A stretch of 45,113 nucleotides of DNA from Trileptium ribeirensis (lineage: Eukaryota; Nematoda; Enoplea; Enoplida; Thoracostomopsidae), in NCBI GenBank assembly GCA_030248225.1, contig JASANE010000096.1:1-45113 (forward strand). Reading direction: 5' to 3'. Shown here piece after piece: positions 1-11,410 of the stretch. A model generated the notes under the pieces. The model was given only the letters and a program-made list of their open reading frames with translations, had not been told where the DNA came from and made no database searches. Every line of letters starts with the position of its first letter. The stretch's first letter is position 1. The translations under genes were made by a program, and so were the position numbers.

Positions 1-2250
1 TAACAATGCAGAAAATTGTTACACATGCTTGTCATATTTAGGCGATCAGTGATCAACCACTGAGTAATTTCAAATAAACAATTTTTTAAACTGTGGTGAC
101 AGAGACCGAACCGAGTTTTCACAAGAAAAAATTGTTTGTTTATGATTATTATTGCGCATATATTATTAAAGTGACGTTTTAACTTGTTGCATATATTATT
201 AGAGTGACGTTTTAACTTGTTGCAGTTCTCAATGCAGCAGAGTGCGTGCAAATTCCATGACAGTAGCGTCCTTTTCCGCGAATGTAGCTGACTTGTGCAG
301 CGTATCGCTTTCCAATAACATATTCCACCCATGCGTGCTGGAAAATGCTGGCAAGGCTTGGCTTAGCCTTAGAGTTATACTGGGATCCTATAATAAAGCC
401 ACTGAACGCTTTTAATTGGTGACATTATTTGAAAAAACACTCACAATTTTCTGCACAACCTAATATGTTTGAAACTGTTCTTTGACACATTTGTGTTGTG
501 TTTCATGTTTCCTGGAGCTTGACGAGGGTTCAAAACACTAAATTCTCATGTGATGCGCTATCTAAGGCCGAATCAGAAATTTCTAGTGAATTCGGACATT
601 GCAAAGGCCCCACCACGGCGAAAATCCTTCTCCACAGGTGCGAGAGACAAAACAAATTCAAAATGAATTCTCTTGACAGGTGACAACTTAGTTAATTTTT
701 TACCATTTAGACATTTAGACATTTTAGACAGTTAGACAATTTCAACATTTTTTATCTTGCCTTCTTTCTCGCACGGCCCTCCGTTAATACAGTGTCCAAA
801 TGCGCACCGCGGTATAATGTAAGATTCGGCCAGCTAGACAAGTCTGTGTAATTGAGATTAAAAGCGGTGGTCTCAGCTCAGTCAACTATACGATAGATTT
901 ATCAAAGGCAGGCAAGAAATGAAATGCCAATACCGAACATACGTTCTCACATCGGCGGCAAGGACTAGACACTATGCGCTTTCGGCGCAATATTAAGTAA
1001 GATTTAGACATTAGGCAATTCTACGTATAACAAACGTAGTCTCAAACATTGATATCAATAAATTTTCTATTCAGCCGTACAGTCAAACCTTGGATATTCG
1101 ACCTTAATTCTGCAGGGCCTCTTGGTCGACGATATTGCGAGTCTGATTGTGTGGCAACCAGATGTAAAGGTGGTAAGGCTTACCAACGCGTGTGCATCCT
1201 ACGTAAAGTTGACCATGTAACACGGGGTCGGGGCTCAGTCAAGTTGAGCCCTACAACCTTGAGCGACTCGACCTTGTGCCTTGTTTATCGACATAGCGAA
1301 GTTGAGCTTGATAGGGAGCTGCAGTCGTTTGAATTCCGAAGGAAAAACGCTCAAAGTAAGGTGTTGCCCTATCTTATTCACATAGCACGGCGCTCATTTT
1401 TTATTGCACTACACTACGGCACCTCACGATCGTGAAAATAGAGATTAACAAAAGAAAAAATACTATACGAAACATAGTGCCTTACATTGTCTCTCGATAG
1501 ACCCTGGTGGCGAGAGAGCCGCCGCAAGCAACCCGAATCACCACCCTCTTCTATTTGACATTTTGTTAGAGGGAATTTAGAATAATGCGTAAAATGTGAA
1601 TAATTATAGAAAGTGAAACCTTTTGCGTCAGTCAAGAGATAAGTGTGCGAGTAAATAATTGCATAATAGCATAATGATTGTGTGAACGTTAACGTTTATG
1701 AGTGACTGTAAATAATTAAATAAACGCTACATTAGAGGCTAATTTTAAAAAACGCTTGCATAGCGGTGGGATGAGACACGGTCCTCACGGTGAATAGCCA
1801 GTGGAATGAAGCAAGGTCCTCCTGCTGAATAATGATGGAACAGAACACGGTAAGCCTTATAAAGAGTCGCCCACTGAACGACTGCGCTAACGCAGACATC
1901 CAAAAGTGCACCAATTAACTCCGTACTTAAGCTAATTATAAATTCGCTAACCCCCAACTACAAACCTGTGCGGGTTTAAAAAATACGTTTACGCCTAAGT
2001 TGGACTTCGCTAATTCAGCATATATATGGATTAGGATGTATCTATAATGCTTTTGACAGAGTTCAAAGACGAACGTTCAGATAAATAATAAACAGACAGA
2101 AATGCCTCTCCTCTTATATATCTAGATAGATGAGGCGCTTTCGAGAACACCGCGTCGGATTCGAAGCGGAATGAAGAACATGTCATCGCGTCTCGCTACG
2201 TTATTACCAATGTAGCCCTAGAACTTTGGTGCACGACTGACTCATATCTA
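1..2250 (+). repeat. Left arm of giant imperfect palindrome
   Basis: This stretch is the reverse complement of 3456-5684, with scattered substitutions and small indels. The first bases (TAACAATGCAGAAAATTG) pair with the last bases of the right arm near 5665-5684, and the inner end (GACTCATATCTA at 2239-2250) pairs with 3456-3467. The window starts inside the match, so the true outer end of this arm is unknown and the palindrome may be larger. The arm carries an inverted copy of the Helitron-like helicase remnant and about 45 bp of BEL/Pao RT sequence at its inner end. Confidence 0.95.
1104..1561 (-). pseudogene. Helitron-like helicase remnant, left-arm copy
   Basis: This is the inverted counterpart of 4136-4585. 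It keeps a short N-terminal start region (ATG at 1559-1561) and the C-terminal end of a PIF1/Helitron helicase (start of the MSINKAQGQ motif near 1290, stop at 1104). Relative to the right-arm copy it has an extra base just after the KAQGQ motif, so the frame is broken in the middle of the helicase motif. It cannot encode a working enzyme and is a passenger of the palindrome. Confidence 0.7.
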
Positions 2251-2567
2251 GCACGTACGTAATCGAAGAGGGTGCAATTGACATTTCATAGCATTCCCGC
2301 TCACTGCAGTTGAAACACTAAATGTTATGAACAATTTTCTGATTAGCTCGCAGTACGCAAAATTTATCAGTAATAGGCGGATTATCTCACATTCTCCAAA
2401 CAAGACACGGTACACGTTGAACCCATTAATTCAAAACAGCTGACTAAGTGTCAAAAACATTTCACTACGCCTAATCTCAAATTGTTAACTCGGCGTATAG
2501 TTTTGGTAACGTAGAAACTTAGCCCACTACTAATCCAATACTTCGTATCAGGCAAAATTTTAAGAAA
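2251..2567. other. Palindrome spacer, left part; nothing recognised
   Basis: These 317 bases lie between the inner end of the left arm and the LTR. They are AT-rich, have no counterpart in the right half of the palindrome, and show no coding similarity that I recognise. Confidence 0.6.
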
Positions 2568-2925
2568 GTCAACAATTGTCAATGATATTAATAGATCCAT
2601 ATGTTATGAGATATTGACATTTTAAGGATTGCTGAGTTTTCTTCGTTGTTGTTGTTATATCAGCTAGTTTAGCTAATTTAAATTAGCTGATTATCTAGTT
2701 TGAATAATCTTTACATTTTTCGTTGTTGTTAGGAAGTTCGGACGGCCTTTTGTTGTGTTGACTGTGTTTATTACGTGTTTGTGTGTCGGTGGCATTGAAT
2801 AATTAGTTCATATTCAATAAATATTACGTGTATCTGTTCAGTTATATATATAGCTCCAATTATGCGGGATTAGTGTGTACGCAGTTATCTCCCCTCAAAT
2901 ATATTGTCAGGGATTTAATTTGATA
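2568..2925 (+). repeat. BEL/Pao-type LTR (5' LTR or solo)
   Basis: The stretch aligns over its whole length with 12010-12351, starting at GTCAACAATTGTCAATGATA and ending TTTAATTTGATA. It contains an AATAAA signal at 2816-2821 followed by a GT-rich stretch, as expected of an LTR. On its 3' side a BEL/Pao reverse transcriptase fragment begins within about 40 bp, so gag and protease are missing. This LTR carries an insertion near 2665-2690 relative to the other copy, and the two differ at many positions, so they are old or come from separate insertions. Confidence 0.8.
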
Positions 2926-2939
2926 TGATCCTTTGGACC

Positions 2940-3505
2940 GAATTCGAACCAGTGACCTATAGATATTCGAAAAGTCTGTGATACATCGTCGAAATCGGGA
3001 AAGTCGCTGCCGAGCCTGAACGATTGTATCCACCGAGGATCAGTATACCTAGCCGATATGAGCTGTCTTTTGATTTGGTTTCGTTTGCCAGTCGTAGCCA
3101 TTGTGAGCGATATAAAAAAAGCTTTTGTACAAATCGGACTCCATGAGCGGTCACGAGATGGGACTCGTTTTTGAAGCAAGGACCTGGTGATGCCGCCAAC
3201 GAGCACAAACATGATAGCTATTTGCTTCTGCCGCCTACTATTTTGCTTTGTTTGCAGCCCCTTTTTGCTTGACGGCCGAATCGATAGAGATATATTCGTG
3301 GAAACGTTTACGTTGACAACGTCATCACAGGGAAGGATAGGGTCGACGAGGCGAAACAATTTTATGATGAAGCGAAGCAGGTTTTTCAGGCGGCCTTGAT
3401 GAATCTCCTCGAGTGGTCGAGCAACGATTTCGAATGGAACGATCATGTCCCAGTGTAGATATGAGTCAGTCGTGCACCAAAGTTCTAGGGCTACATTGGT
3501 AATGT
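2940..3505 (+). pseudogene. BEL/Pao reverse transcriptase fragment
   Basis: Frame-shifted fragments of a BEL/Pao RT can be read in order on the plus strand: SSKSGKSLPSLNDCIHRG (about 2980-3040), the palm motif SDIKKAFVQIGLHERSRDGT (about 3097-3157), FCRLLF...CSPFLL (about 3225-3270), then YVDNVITGKDRVDEAKQFY (about 3309-3365), which is the YVDD-type active site with N in the last position, and finally TKVLGLHW (about 3478-3501). At least three frame changes are needed, so the gene is dead. The last 45 bp lie inside the right palindrome arm and are repeated inverted at 2207-2250. A long open frame on the opposite strand (2907-3572) is only the antisense of this fragment. Confidence 0.85.
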
Positions 3506-5684
3506 AGCGAGACGCCATGACATGTTCTTCATTCCGCTTCGAATCCGACGCGGTGTTCTCGAAGCGCCTCATCTATCTATATATATAAGAGGAGAGGCAT
3601 TTTCGTCTGTTTATTATTTATCTGAATGTTTGTCTTTGAACTCTGTCAAAAGCATTATAGATACATCCGCAACCCATATATATGCTGAATTAGCGAAGTC
3701 CAACTTAGGCGTAAACGTATTTTTAAACCCACAGGTTTGTAGTTGGGGGGTTAGCGAATTATATTAGCTTAAGTACGGAGTTAATTGGTGCACTTTTGGA
3801 TGTCTGCGTTAGCGCAGTCGTTCAGTGGGCGACTCTTTAGAAGGCTGACCGTGTTCTGTTCCATCATTATTCAGCAGGAGGACCGTGCTCTATTCCACCG
3901 CTATTCACCGTGAGGACCGTGTTCTATTCCACCGCTATGCAAGCGTTTTTTAAAATTAGCCTCTAATGTAGCGTTTATTTAGTTATTTACAGTCACTCAT
4001 AAACGTTAACGTTCACACAATCATTATGCGATGACGCAATTATTTACTCGCACACTTATCTCTTTATGACGCAAGGTTTCACTCTTCGATAATTCATTCA
4101 CATTTTACGCATTATTTTCGAATTCCCTTTACAAAATGTCAAGAAGAAGAGGTGGTGATTTGGGTCGCTCTGCGGCGGCTTCTGCCACCAGGGTCGATCC
4201 AGAGACAATGTAAGGCACTATGTTTCGTATAGTATTTTTTCTTTTGTTAATCTCTATTTTCATGATCGTGAGGTGCCGTAGTGTAGTGCAATAAAAAATG
4301 AGTGCTGTGCTATGTGAATAAGATAGGGAACACCCTACTTTGAGCGTTTTTCCTTCGTAATTCAAACGACTGCAGCTCCCTATCAAGCTCAACTTCGCTA
4401 TGTCGATAAACAAGGCACAAGGTCAGTCGCTCAAGGTTGTAGGGCTCAACTTGACTGAGCCCGTATTCTTACATGGTCAACTTTACGTAGGATGCACACG
4501 CGTTGGTAAGCCTTACCACCTTTACATCTGGTCGCCACACAATCAGACTCGCAATATCGTCCACCAAGAGGCCCTGCAGAATTAAGGTCGAATATCCAAG
4601 GTTTGAATGTACGGCTGAATAGAAAAATTATTGATATCAATGTTTGAGACTACGTTTATTATACGTAGAATTGCCTAATGTCTAAATCTTACTTGATATT
4701 GCGCCGAAAGCGCATAGTGTCTAGTCCTTGCCGCCGATGTGAGAACGTATGTTCGGTATTGGCACTTCATTTCTTGCCTGCCTTTGATAAATCTATCGTA
4801 TAGTTGACTGAGCTGAGACCACCGCTTTTAATCTCAATTCACAAGAGTTGTCGAGCTGGCCGAATCTTACATTATACCGCGCGAACTGCATTCGGACACT
4901 GTATTTACGGAGGGCCGTGCGAGAAAGAAGGCAATATAAAAAATGTCTAAATTGTCTAACTGTCTAAAATGTCTAAATGTCTAAATGTAAAAAATTAACT
5001 AAGTTGTCACCTGTCAAGAGAATTCATTTTGAATTTGTTTCGTCTCTCGCACTGTGGAAGGAGCTTTTCGCCGTGGTGGGGCTTTTCTAATGTCCGAATT
5101 CACTAGAAAGTTCGATTCGGCCTTAGATAGCGCATCACATGAGAATTTAGTGTTTTGACCCTCGTCAAGCTCCAGGGAAACATGAAACACAACACAAATG
5201 TGTCAAAGAACAGTTCAAACATATTAGGTTGTGTAATAAATCGTGAGCGTTTTTTCAATAATGTCACCAATTAAAAGCGTTCAGGATTTATTACACGACC
5301 CAGTATAACTCTAAGGCTAAGCCAAGCCTTGCCAGCATTTTCCAGCACGCATGGGTGGAATATGTTATTGGAAGCCATACGCTGCACAAGTCAGCTACAT
5401 TCGCGGAAAAGGACGCTACTGTCATGAAAATTTGCACGCACTCTGCTGCATTGAAGAGAACTGCAACAAGTTAAAACGTCACTCTAATAATATATGCAAC
5501 AAGTTAAAACGTCACTTTAATAATATATGCGCAATAATAATCAATAAACAAACAATTTTTTCTTGTGAAAACTCGGTTCGGTCTCTGTCACCACAGTTTA
5601 AAAATTGTTTATTTAAATTACTCAGTGGTTGATCACTGATCGCCTAAATATGACAAGCATGTGTAACAATTTTCTGCATTGTTA
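3456..5684 (-). repeat. Right arm of giant imperfect palindrome
   Basis: Inverted copy of 1-2250. The arm begins within the BEL/Pao RT fragment, whose reading runs on smoothly across the boundary, so this arm appears to be the original and the left arm the copy. It carries an extra short repeat of a GAGGACCGTGTTCTATTCCA-like unit near 3876-3945 and other indels, showing that the arms have diverged. The match ends at 5684 only because the window begins there; sequence beyond 5684 could pair with sequence before base 1. Confidence 0.95.
4136..4585 (+). pseudogene. Helitron-like element remnant: ORF start joined to helicase C-terminus
   Basis: At 4136 an ATG opens a basic N-terminus (MSRRRGGDLGRSAAASATR) of the kind that starts many Helitron/PIF1-helicase ORFs. 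It stops after about 24 codons. From about 4370 to 4585 the last 65 or so residues of a PIF1-like helicase are readable, with SINKAQGQSLK, HGQLYVGCTRVG and a final HQEALQN before TAA. Everything between (Rep and most of the helicase) is missing, so this looks like an internally deleted Helitron derivative caught inside the palindrome. Family knowledge: SINKAQGQ...QLYVA.SR is the conserved terminal block (motifs V/VI region) of PIF1 helicases. Confidence 0.75.
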
Positions 5685-6170
5685 TAGTATTACAAATTAC
5701 TTGTTATTTTAATTTCCAACTTTTCATTCATTTCCAGATCACATTTTTCACCCTTTACTGATTTTCGAATTTTCTGTCTTACCTAAATAAAGCACAGTTT
5801 CAAATTCTCTTGCTTATTCCATTAGCGAAAGGTGATAGTGATATTCTGTACTGCTGAAACAATTAGAATTTACATAATACCTATCATAGTACTCGTTATT
5901 GTTGTCCACGATTTCACCACATAACAGCGAATATAATTAATTATATTTACTGTTCTGTGGATCATAGTCCCATACCGCCATGTTGCGAGAAGCGAGCGTT
6001 ATTTTCATAGTGTAATTTTGGTTAAAACTTTTACAACTATCCAAAAATTATGTGACAGTTTTGTACTAATGTGAGGCTACTTATCTGAGGTAATAACATC
6101 CCAGTCATCAACACAGTATTCATGATTACGAATATCAAAAATCACCAAAATCATAATCATTCGCCTTTTA
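5685..6170. other. AT-rich interval; nothing recognised
   Basis: No coding similarity or repeat structure was seen between the palindrome and the first MITE copy. Confidence 0.5.
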
Positions 6171-7028
6171 TGTATCATTTACCTTAAGATGTGTGCGGCA
6201 GGGCCAAATTTTGTCACAGTCTGCTGCGGCTTTTAAAGCCAAGCTTGGCTAGTGTCACATTTTTTGGGCCGAACCAGACCCTGCATATAAATTAGCTAAT
6301 AGTAAAGCGAGGCTGACCAGTTGTCACAGGAGCCGGAGCTTCTAAAAGCAAGAAATATATGGCGACAATTGAAAATCAGAAAAAATGATGATACGTATGG
6401 TCATATGTTCGCAGGGCCGGCGCTAGGGGTGTGAGCCCCCCCCCCCAAACGATGTGTGAGGGGCCCCCGGGCTTCTAGCATTATTTAACCAATCTTAGTC
6501 GATATAGTATAGTTTGCTTAATGGTGTATTTAAACTATATCGCAGCGACTCAATATTATACCGGGTGAATGAATTCTAGCTTGTGAGGGGCCCCCCAAGT
6601 GTGAGCGGCCCCCCGGTGGGGGTAGGGGGGTGCTAGCGCCGGCCCTGTATGTTCGTAAAACATCCTTCCAGTTACAATAGCATAATTTTTATGTATGAAG
6701 CGGCGTGTTTTACATAGCTACTGGGTTGGCTTGTAAAAGGCGCTCAAACAAAAAATTTGAAAATAGCAATATTTACATATTTATTTTAACTGCCTTTATG
6801 TGCGTTACTTTAATTACTACTAGTCTTGCCTTTTTTGGGCCTAGAGCTAAACATTTGCCCTGTAACACAGTCTGCGGAACTGTATGTAATGATTTTTTTC
6901 AGTAGTCCGCACCGGCTAGCACAAACATACTAGCATAGCTTCTTTTTTAATTTTATTTATGAAGGGCAGGAATTGGCTCTGTGACAGAATTCGGCCCTAG
7001 ATGCACACATCTTAAGGTAAATGATGAA
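6171..7028 (+). mobile_element. MITE family 1, copy A (TIR element)
   Basis: The element is bounded by TIRs reading ATCATTTACCTTAAGATGTG at the left (6174 on) and its reverse complement at the right (to 7025). Internal sequence is shared with copies at 16546-17747 (same orientation) and 25367-26070 (inverted), including TGTCACA-flanked blocks near both ends. It is 852 bp between TIR tips, of which 236 bp is a nested hAT-type MITE. A short reading frame with a hydrophobic stretch and FFGPRAK followed by four cysteines (about 6780-6905) recurs in copy C. No transposase is present, so it is non-autonomous. Confidence 0.85.
6412..6647. mobile_element. Nested hAT-type MITE with 8-bp target duplication
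   Basis: The termini are perfect 15-bp inverted repeats (CAGGGCCGGCGCTAG and its complement), and the element is flanked on both sides by TATGTTCG (6404-6411 and 6648-6655). An 8-bp duplication and a CAGGG terminus are typical of the hAT superfamily. MITE copy B (near 16790) shows the uninterrupted sequence at this place, which confirms the insertion. The interior is C- and G-tract rich, with no ORF. Confidence 0.92.
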
Positions 7029-7589
7029 TTACACACAATTTGAACCACATTGTAGGTAATATTGGGCGTAAAAGGTGAATTATGTAATGCACCGTTCGAA
7101 GAGACACCGGAGTCCACATTGTTTGGCTGCAAGTATTAAAAATTATAATCACTTTCCTTTTACACATAATATGATCCACATCGTAGGTTATAATGCGTAT
7201 ATTAAACGAAAGATTTTTGCGTGCTATGAAAAGAAACCAGAGTTCATATGGTCGGTCGGAATATAAGTTCCCTATACTCTCGCCTGAACGAAAGCGGGTA
7301 TTGTTTTAAGCGGATATAGGTTCAGAATGATGCGAACAACTTACGGCTTGATTACAGATGGTAGACAAAGTTATTAGGTTCTTCTGGACGAACCTTGATC
7401 AAAGTGTTCTATTAATTTCATTGAGTTTGGAGAAACTTCGATTTAATTTATGCATTACGCATAACTTGCGCAACATACGTTTCAGAGTTCATCTCGGACC
7501 TTCTCGTAGGTGGTGCTAATCTATTCGCCAGGCTAGTATGCCGCAAAGCTTTTCCAGATCAGCTAGTGCTGAAATATTTCGAGAAAATA
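7029..7589. other. Interval between MITE and BEL/Pao pol; nothing certain
   Basis: Sequence up to about 7300 shows nothing. From about 7440 it may be very decayed pol sequence, but the first convincing BEL/Pao residues appear only near 7600. Confidence 0.4.
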
Positions 7590-10500
7590 TTCGATACGTG
7601 AAGGTTTTTTCGGCAGTAACTAGCGTTGGAAAAATAATCATTGAACGATTGTTGACGGAATCGTACTGTTAGGACGATCGATTACCGTTGGATATTATTG
7701 ACGAGTGGAAACGGTGTTCCGAAGACCTGCAGCAAATATCATCGTGTCCCATCAAATGGTGTATCGTTGGTTACGCGAAAGCTGTCGACCGTCACTACGA
7801 ATTACACACATTCTGTGACGCATAATCTAAAGCGTATGCCGCCGTTTTCTACCTCAAGAAAGTAACCGTAGGGAGCACCACAATAAACTTTATGTTTGCC
7901 AAAATACGGGATGCGGCTATGAAGACGATGACAATTCCGCGGCTTGAGCTCATGGCAGCATTAATCCGAGTTCGTGTAATGTTCTTTGTAACCAAGCATG
8001 GTCGGGCACCAAGTTAGGGCGAAGATTATAAGATCCAATTCGCAATGTGTCCTGCATTGGATCACCAAGAAGTCCATTAGGGCCATATTTATCAAAAATA
8101 CTGTAAACCCAATCACACAGTTATATTCGATTCCGCTATGTTCCTACGGACGCGAATCCGGCGGTGTTGCGTCACGAGGGTGCCAACTCGCTGCGTTAAC
8201 AAAAGACAGGCAGTGGTGCAATGAGCCGGCATGGCTCCTTCAACCTGAGGCATTTTGGTTAGTAAATATAAACCCCTATTCCATCGATGCCAAGAACTGT
8301 GCAAAAGATTTCACAGATGTGGCCACTCAACAAACTTTCTTGATGATCGACTTCAGCGATACCAGTCAAACTTGGTTAGAAAGGTTCTACACGTTACAAA
8401 GGTTACTGCGTGTCACGGCGTGGATCAAGTGCTTTGCGGATAATTTCCGGTTATGCAAGAGTAAACTTAAGCTGCGCCCTTTACCATCCTCTTTTGACAT
8501 CACCGATTGACGATCGCTTGTTCGGGGTACCGAAGATCTGTAGCAGTGTAAAGGAACATAAATTAGGCCTACTTGAAAACGAACTAAAAACGTTAAGGAA
8601 CAAAATTTGGTCTGATTAATAAGCCATCGTAAAATGAAATGTAACATCTCATTTGCCGTTTCAGAGTTAGAGCTTTGCATGGTTTGCGAACATGGAGGCA
8701 CACTACATTTTGGAACACTATATATACTATAATATATGTTCGCGAACATAAGGATCTTGTAATATGTATTTGTTCGCGAACAAAATTTTTGTTCATACCG
8801 TTGCAACGCCCGTTCAAGAACAAAGCAGAAAAGTACGCATCGCATGTAATGTTCGCGAACTACCAATATTATAATTAACAAAACGTAATGTGTTAGCGTA
8901 ATGAAAAATACGGAATGCGAGTTGCCACGTTGTGCGATGTGAACGAATTTGTGGCCAAACATCAAACCGGTGCATTGTGTTGGCGAACAGAAATTACGCC
9001 GTTTTGCAATCAGTCGCTCTGCGTACGCGAACGGAAATTTTTGAATTTGGAATTGGCTAATGCAATAAATATTTTGTTGTCTAACAGTGTTTTGTACATA
9101 GTGTCAAAAGAGGATAGTAGAGGGCGCACCTTAAGTTTACTCATGCATTACCAAGTCGCCTTTCCGGGCTACTTAATGCCAACGAATTATTGTCTTCCCG
9201 CCGATTTTGGAACTGTGGGTATAGAAGGTCCACTTTGTGGAAACACTGGGCAAAGCAATACCAATTTGCCAAGCAGCTTGATTTATTTGTCGATCCGGTC
9301 GGGCTTATCAATTTTTTCTGGACTACTTAGAAATGCTGAATTGTCTTTCGAAGCACAGTGTCGTATACCACTCTCCAAGCGTTGTCATTCACTGATCGAT
9401 GAATGGCACAAGCATGTATAGCACACCGGTGTTGTCCACACGCTTGCACAAACACGATACAGCTAATGGATAATCCACCGCCGATGGCAGGCGAAGCGAA
9501 AGCGAGTGCTGAGAGATTGCTGTGTTTGCAAACGGTCACGAAGCGGTTTCTATCCAGATCCAGCAGAGCCACCGTTGGCCGATTTTAGAGTCCAAAAATA
9601 CGTCCGTTTTCTACCGTGGGGTAGTCTATATGGGAACGCTGGTGATAAAGACGACAGGTGGCCCAAAGAAAGTCTGGACTGCGTTGTTCACGTACGCTGT
9701 GATCCGAGATATAAATTTGGAAGAGGTAGAACAATTGTCCACGGAACACTTTCTTCTGTGTCTCTGACGGTTCGTCGCGTCTCGAAGTTGTCCAAAGCAG
9801 ATCGTAAGCGACAATGCGAAACAATTTCACACTACTGATCGGTTGCTCCATGAATTGTGGCGGGATGTTCAATTCGATGATGCTATTCACAATTTCGCGC
9901 CAAGAGCCAGATCCAGTGGAAGTTCATCCCCGACTATTCTTTCTGGATCTGAGGGCGCTATAAAAGTATGCTGGAAGAACAAAGTTTGCGCTGAAAAAGT
10001 CCGTGGATGCTCGTTGCGTATATGTGGTCGAGCTAAAGAAGATTGTGGCAGGGACCGTCAACAGCTGCCCATCCTTTACTCGGAGGCGGAGCCACCGTTG
10101 GCAACTGCTCATTTCCTGGGAGGGCCGTTGTCGGGTTTCCTTCCTTCAACTTCGATCACGAGGTCTTCATTTTGAAAACAACAAAGACAGATAAATTGAT
10201 TTTGGAGTGGAAGATCCTGGCGACGATGGCTTCGTTTTGGCACATTTGGAGAACACAGTACCTTCGTAGTTTCCGTAGTAGTTTTGCAGCCACAAAACGA
10301 TGGAACGTGGTGAACATAGAACCGTCGTTTGGCGACGCCGTCGTGATAAAAGGTAATTTGCCTAAGACCATGTAGAAGATAGCGGTTCTAGTGGAGCTGC
10401 ACAAAAGCTGGGATGGCCTTTGTCAATTAGCTGCGTTGCGTTTGCGTAGTCGCAGGATAGTTCTTCGCCCCATTCGTTTACTGTTTCCGCTTGAGATTCA

Positions 10501-10666
10501 GGTCGAACCTCGAAGTAGCGACAGGGTTTGCCAAGAAACTGACGGAATCGCACGTCCCAGGCGTCAAGCGGTCGTGGTGACTAGGGGTCAGGTTAGAGAA
10601 ATACTGCTGTCGGCGGCAGACCAAGATGAACAGGAGAACGATAGCTCAGACTCAAGCCAACAGTAG
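7590..10666 (+). pseudogene. pol: BEL/Pao retrotransposon pol, 3' part (RT end, RNase H, integrase)
   Basis: Successive BEL/Pao blocks are readable on the plus strand with frame changes. The RT connection includes LPLDIIDEWKRCSEDLQQIS (about 7683-7742). RNase H gives YELHTFCDA (about 7796) then MTIPRLELMAALI (about 7926-7966), DSQCVLHWITKKS near 8035-8075, and ASRGC...LTKDRQW...PAWLL near 8170-8240. The integrase zinc site HTGVVHTLAQTR is near 9421-9456 with RDCCVCKR near 9510. The integrase core has MGTLVIKTTGGPKKVWTALF (about 9629-9690), the catalytic-Asp motif SDNAKQFHTTD (about 9805-9838), and a C-terminal ending RPIRLLFPLE near 10466-10497. There are many frameshifts and in-frame stops, and a 684-bp TIR element interrupts it at 8459-9142. 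In an intact element this gene copies and integrates the retrotransposon; this copy is dead. Confidence 0.85.
8459..9142. mobile_element. TIR element inserted in BEL/Pao pol
   Basis: The ends are inverted repeats of about 45 bp with few mismatches: GAGTAAACTTAAGCTGCGCC at 8459 and its complement ending at 9142, extending inward to CCTCTTTTGACA. Flanks read ATGCA on both sides (8453-8457 and 9143-9147), consistent with a 5-bp target duplication. No transposase is present. The interior contains two exact copies of the palindrome TGTTCGCGAACA (8737-8748 and 8771-8782) plus several partial copies (around 8850, 8978 and 9025). Pol similarity stops at the left edge and resumes after the right edge, supporting insertion. 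Confidence 0.8.
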
Positions 10667-11410
10667 TTCGGACGGTCGGTGTAAAGTGAATACCCTACGT
10701 AGTTTTTCCCGGTAGAAATAAAAATTTGCAATCACTTGTTTGTAACATTTTTATTTTAGAAACGCACAGCCACTCGAATGCTCATTGCCCTTAACCTGGA
10801 ATTACCTGTTTATAACGTTTTGTATATTTTAGGAAAATACATAATGTCTCGAATGCTCAATTGCCCTCAAATATTTTTTGTCGCCCAACTTTGTGCATGA
10901 CTCGCCGCTGAAAAGGGATGTTTTCGGTTCGAATTCCTTACTCAACCACATCAATACTTAATTTTAGTTCAAGACGGCCAAGAAGCAAATGCCGCCCGAA
11001 AGTGTCCAATAGTTAGTGAACGCCCTGGCACCGTTGACGCATTCATCGATAAAAACGGTGTCAACGTTAGTGCCAAGTGAGTAATGCGCTCGCGTAATGT
11101 AATGTTCACTTTAATGAGCGATCAGTTGCAGTTTGATGATAACCTATTTCGCCTCGAATTCTAGGCGACGATGTCATCTATGCCAAATCCTGCCAACGTT
11201 CATTTCGTCACATGCGGGAACGATTTCTTTTGGACGTATGGTGTTCGTGCGATGGATCGTTGATTATGGAGTCCCTTGGCCAATTGGCATGGTGGGCTTT
11301 TGAAAGAGGTAGTCAGACGGTACTTGGAAGATAGGTTGTGTCAAATTATTGCTGCTGCCGGACCGGTCATTCAACACATATTCAGTGATTACAGGACGTC
11401 CTGATAGCCG
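10667..11410 (+). other. BEL/Pao internal region between pol and SGNH frame; unassigned
   Basis: Nothing is firmly recognisable. The stretch lies between the end of integrase and the esterase-like frame, on what should be the internal region of the same element. Short coding-like pieces can be read (for example RYLEDRLCQIIAAAGP near 11315-11365), but I cannot name the family. Confidence 0.4.

Noticed and set aside
2930..2960. Primer-binding site just after the first LTR (GGACCGAATTCGAACCAG)
   Set aside because: It resembles a reversed T-arm, but spacing to a tRNA 3' end is wrong, so no tRNA primer can be assigned.
2907..3572. A 221-codon open frame on the minus strand across the palindrome spacer
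   Set aside because: It is antisense to clear BEL/Pao RT motifs on the plus strand, and its own translation matches nothing I know.
1..5684. Reading the palindrome as a complete TIR transposon starting exactly at base 1
   Set aside because: The left match begins where the window begins, so the apparent end is an artefact of clipping. The RT continuity also points to inverted duplication.
8387..8965. A 192-codon minus-strand ORF
   Set aside because: It spans the junction between BEL/Pao pol (plus strand) and the inserted TIR element and has no family match.
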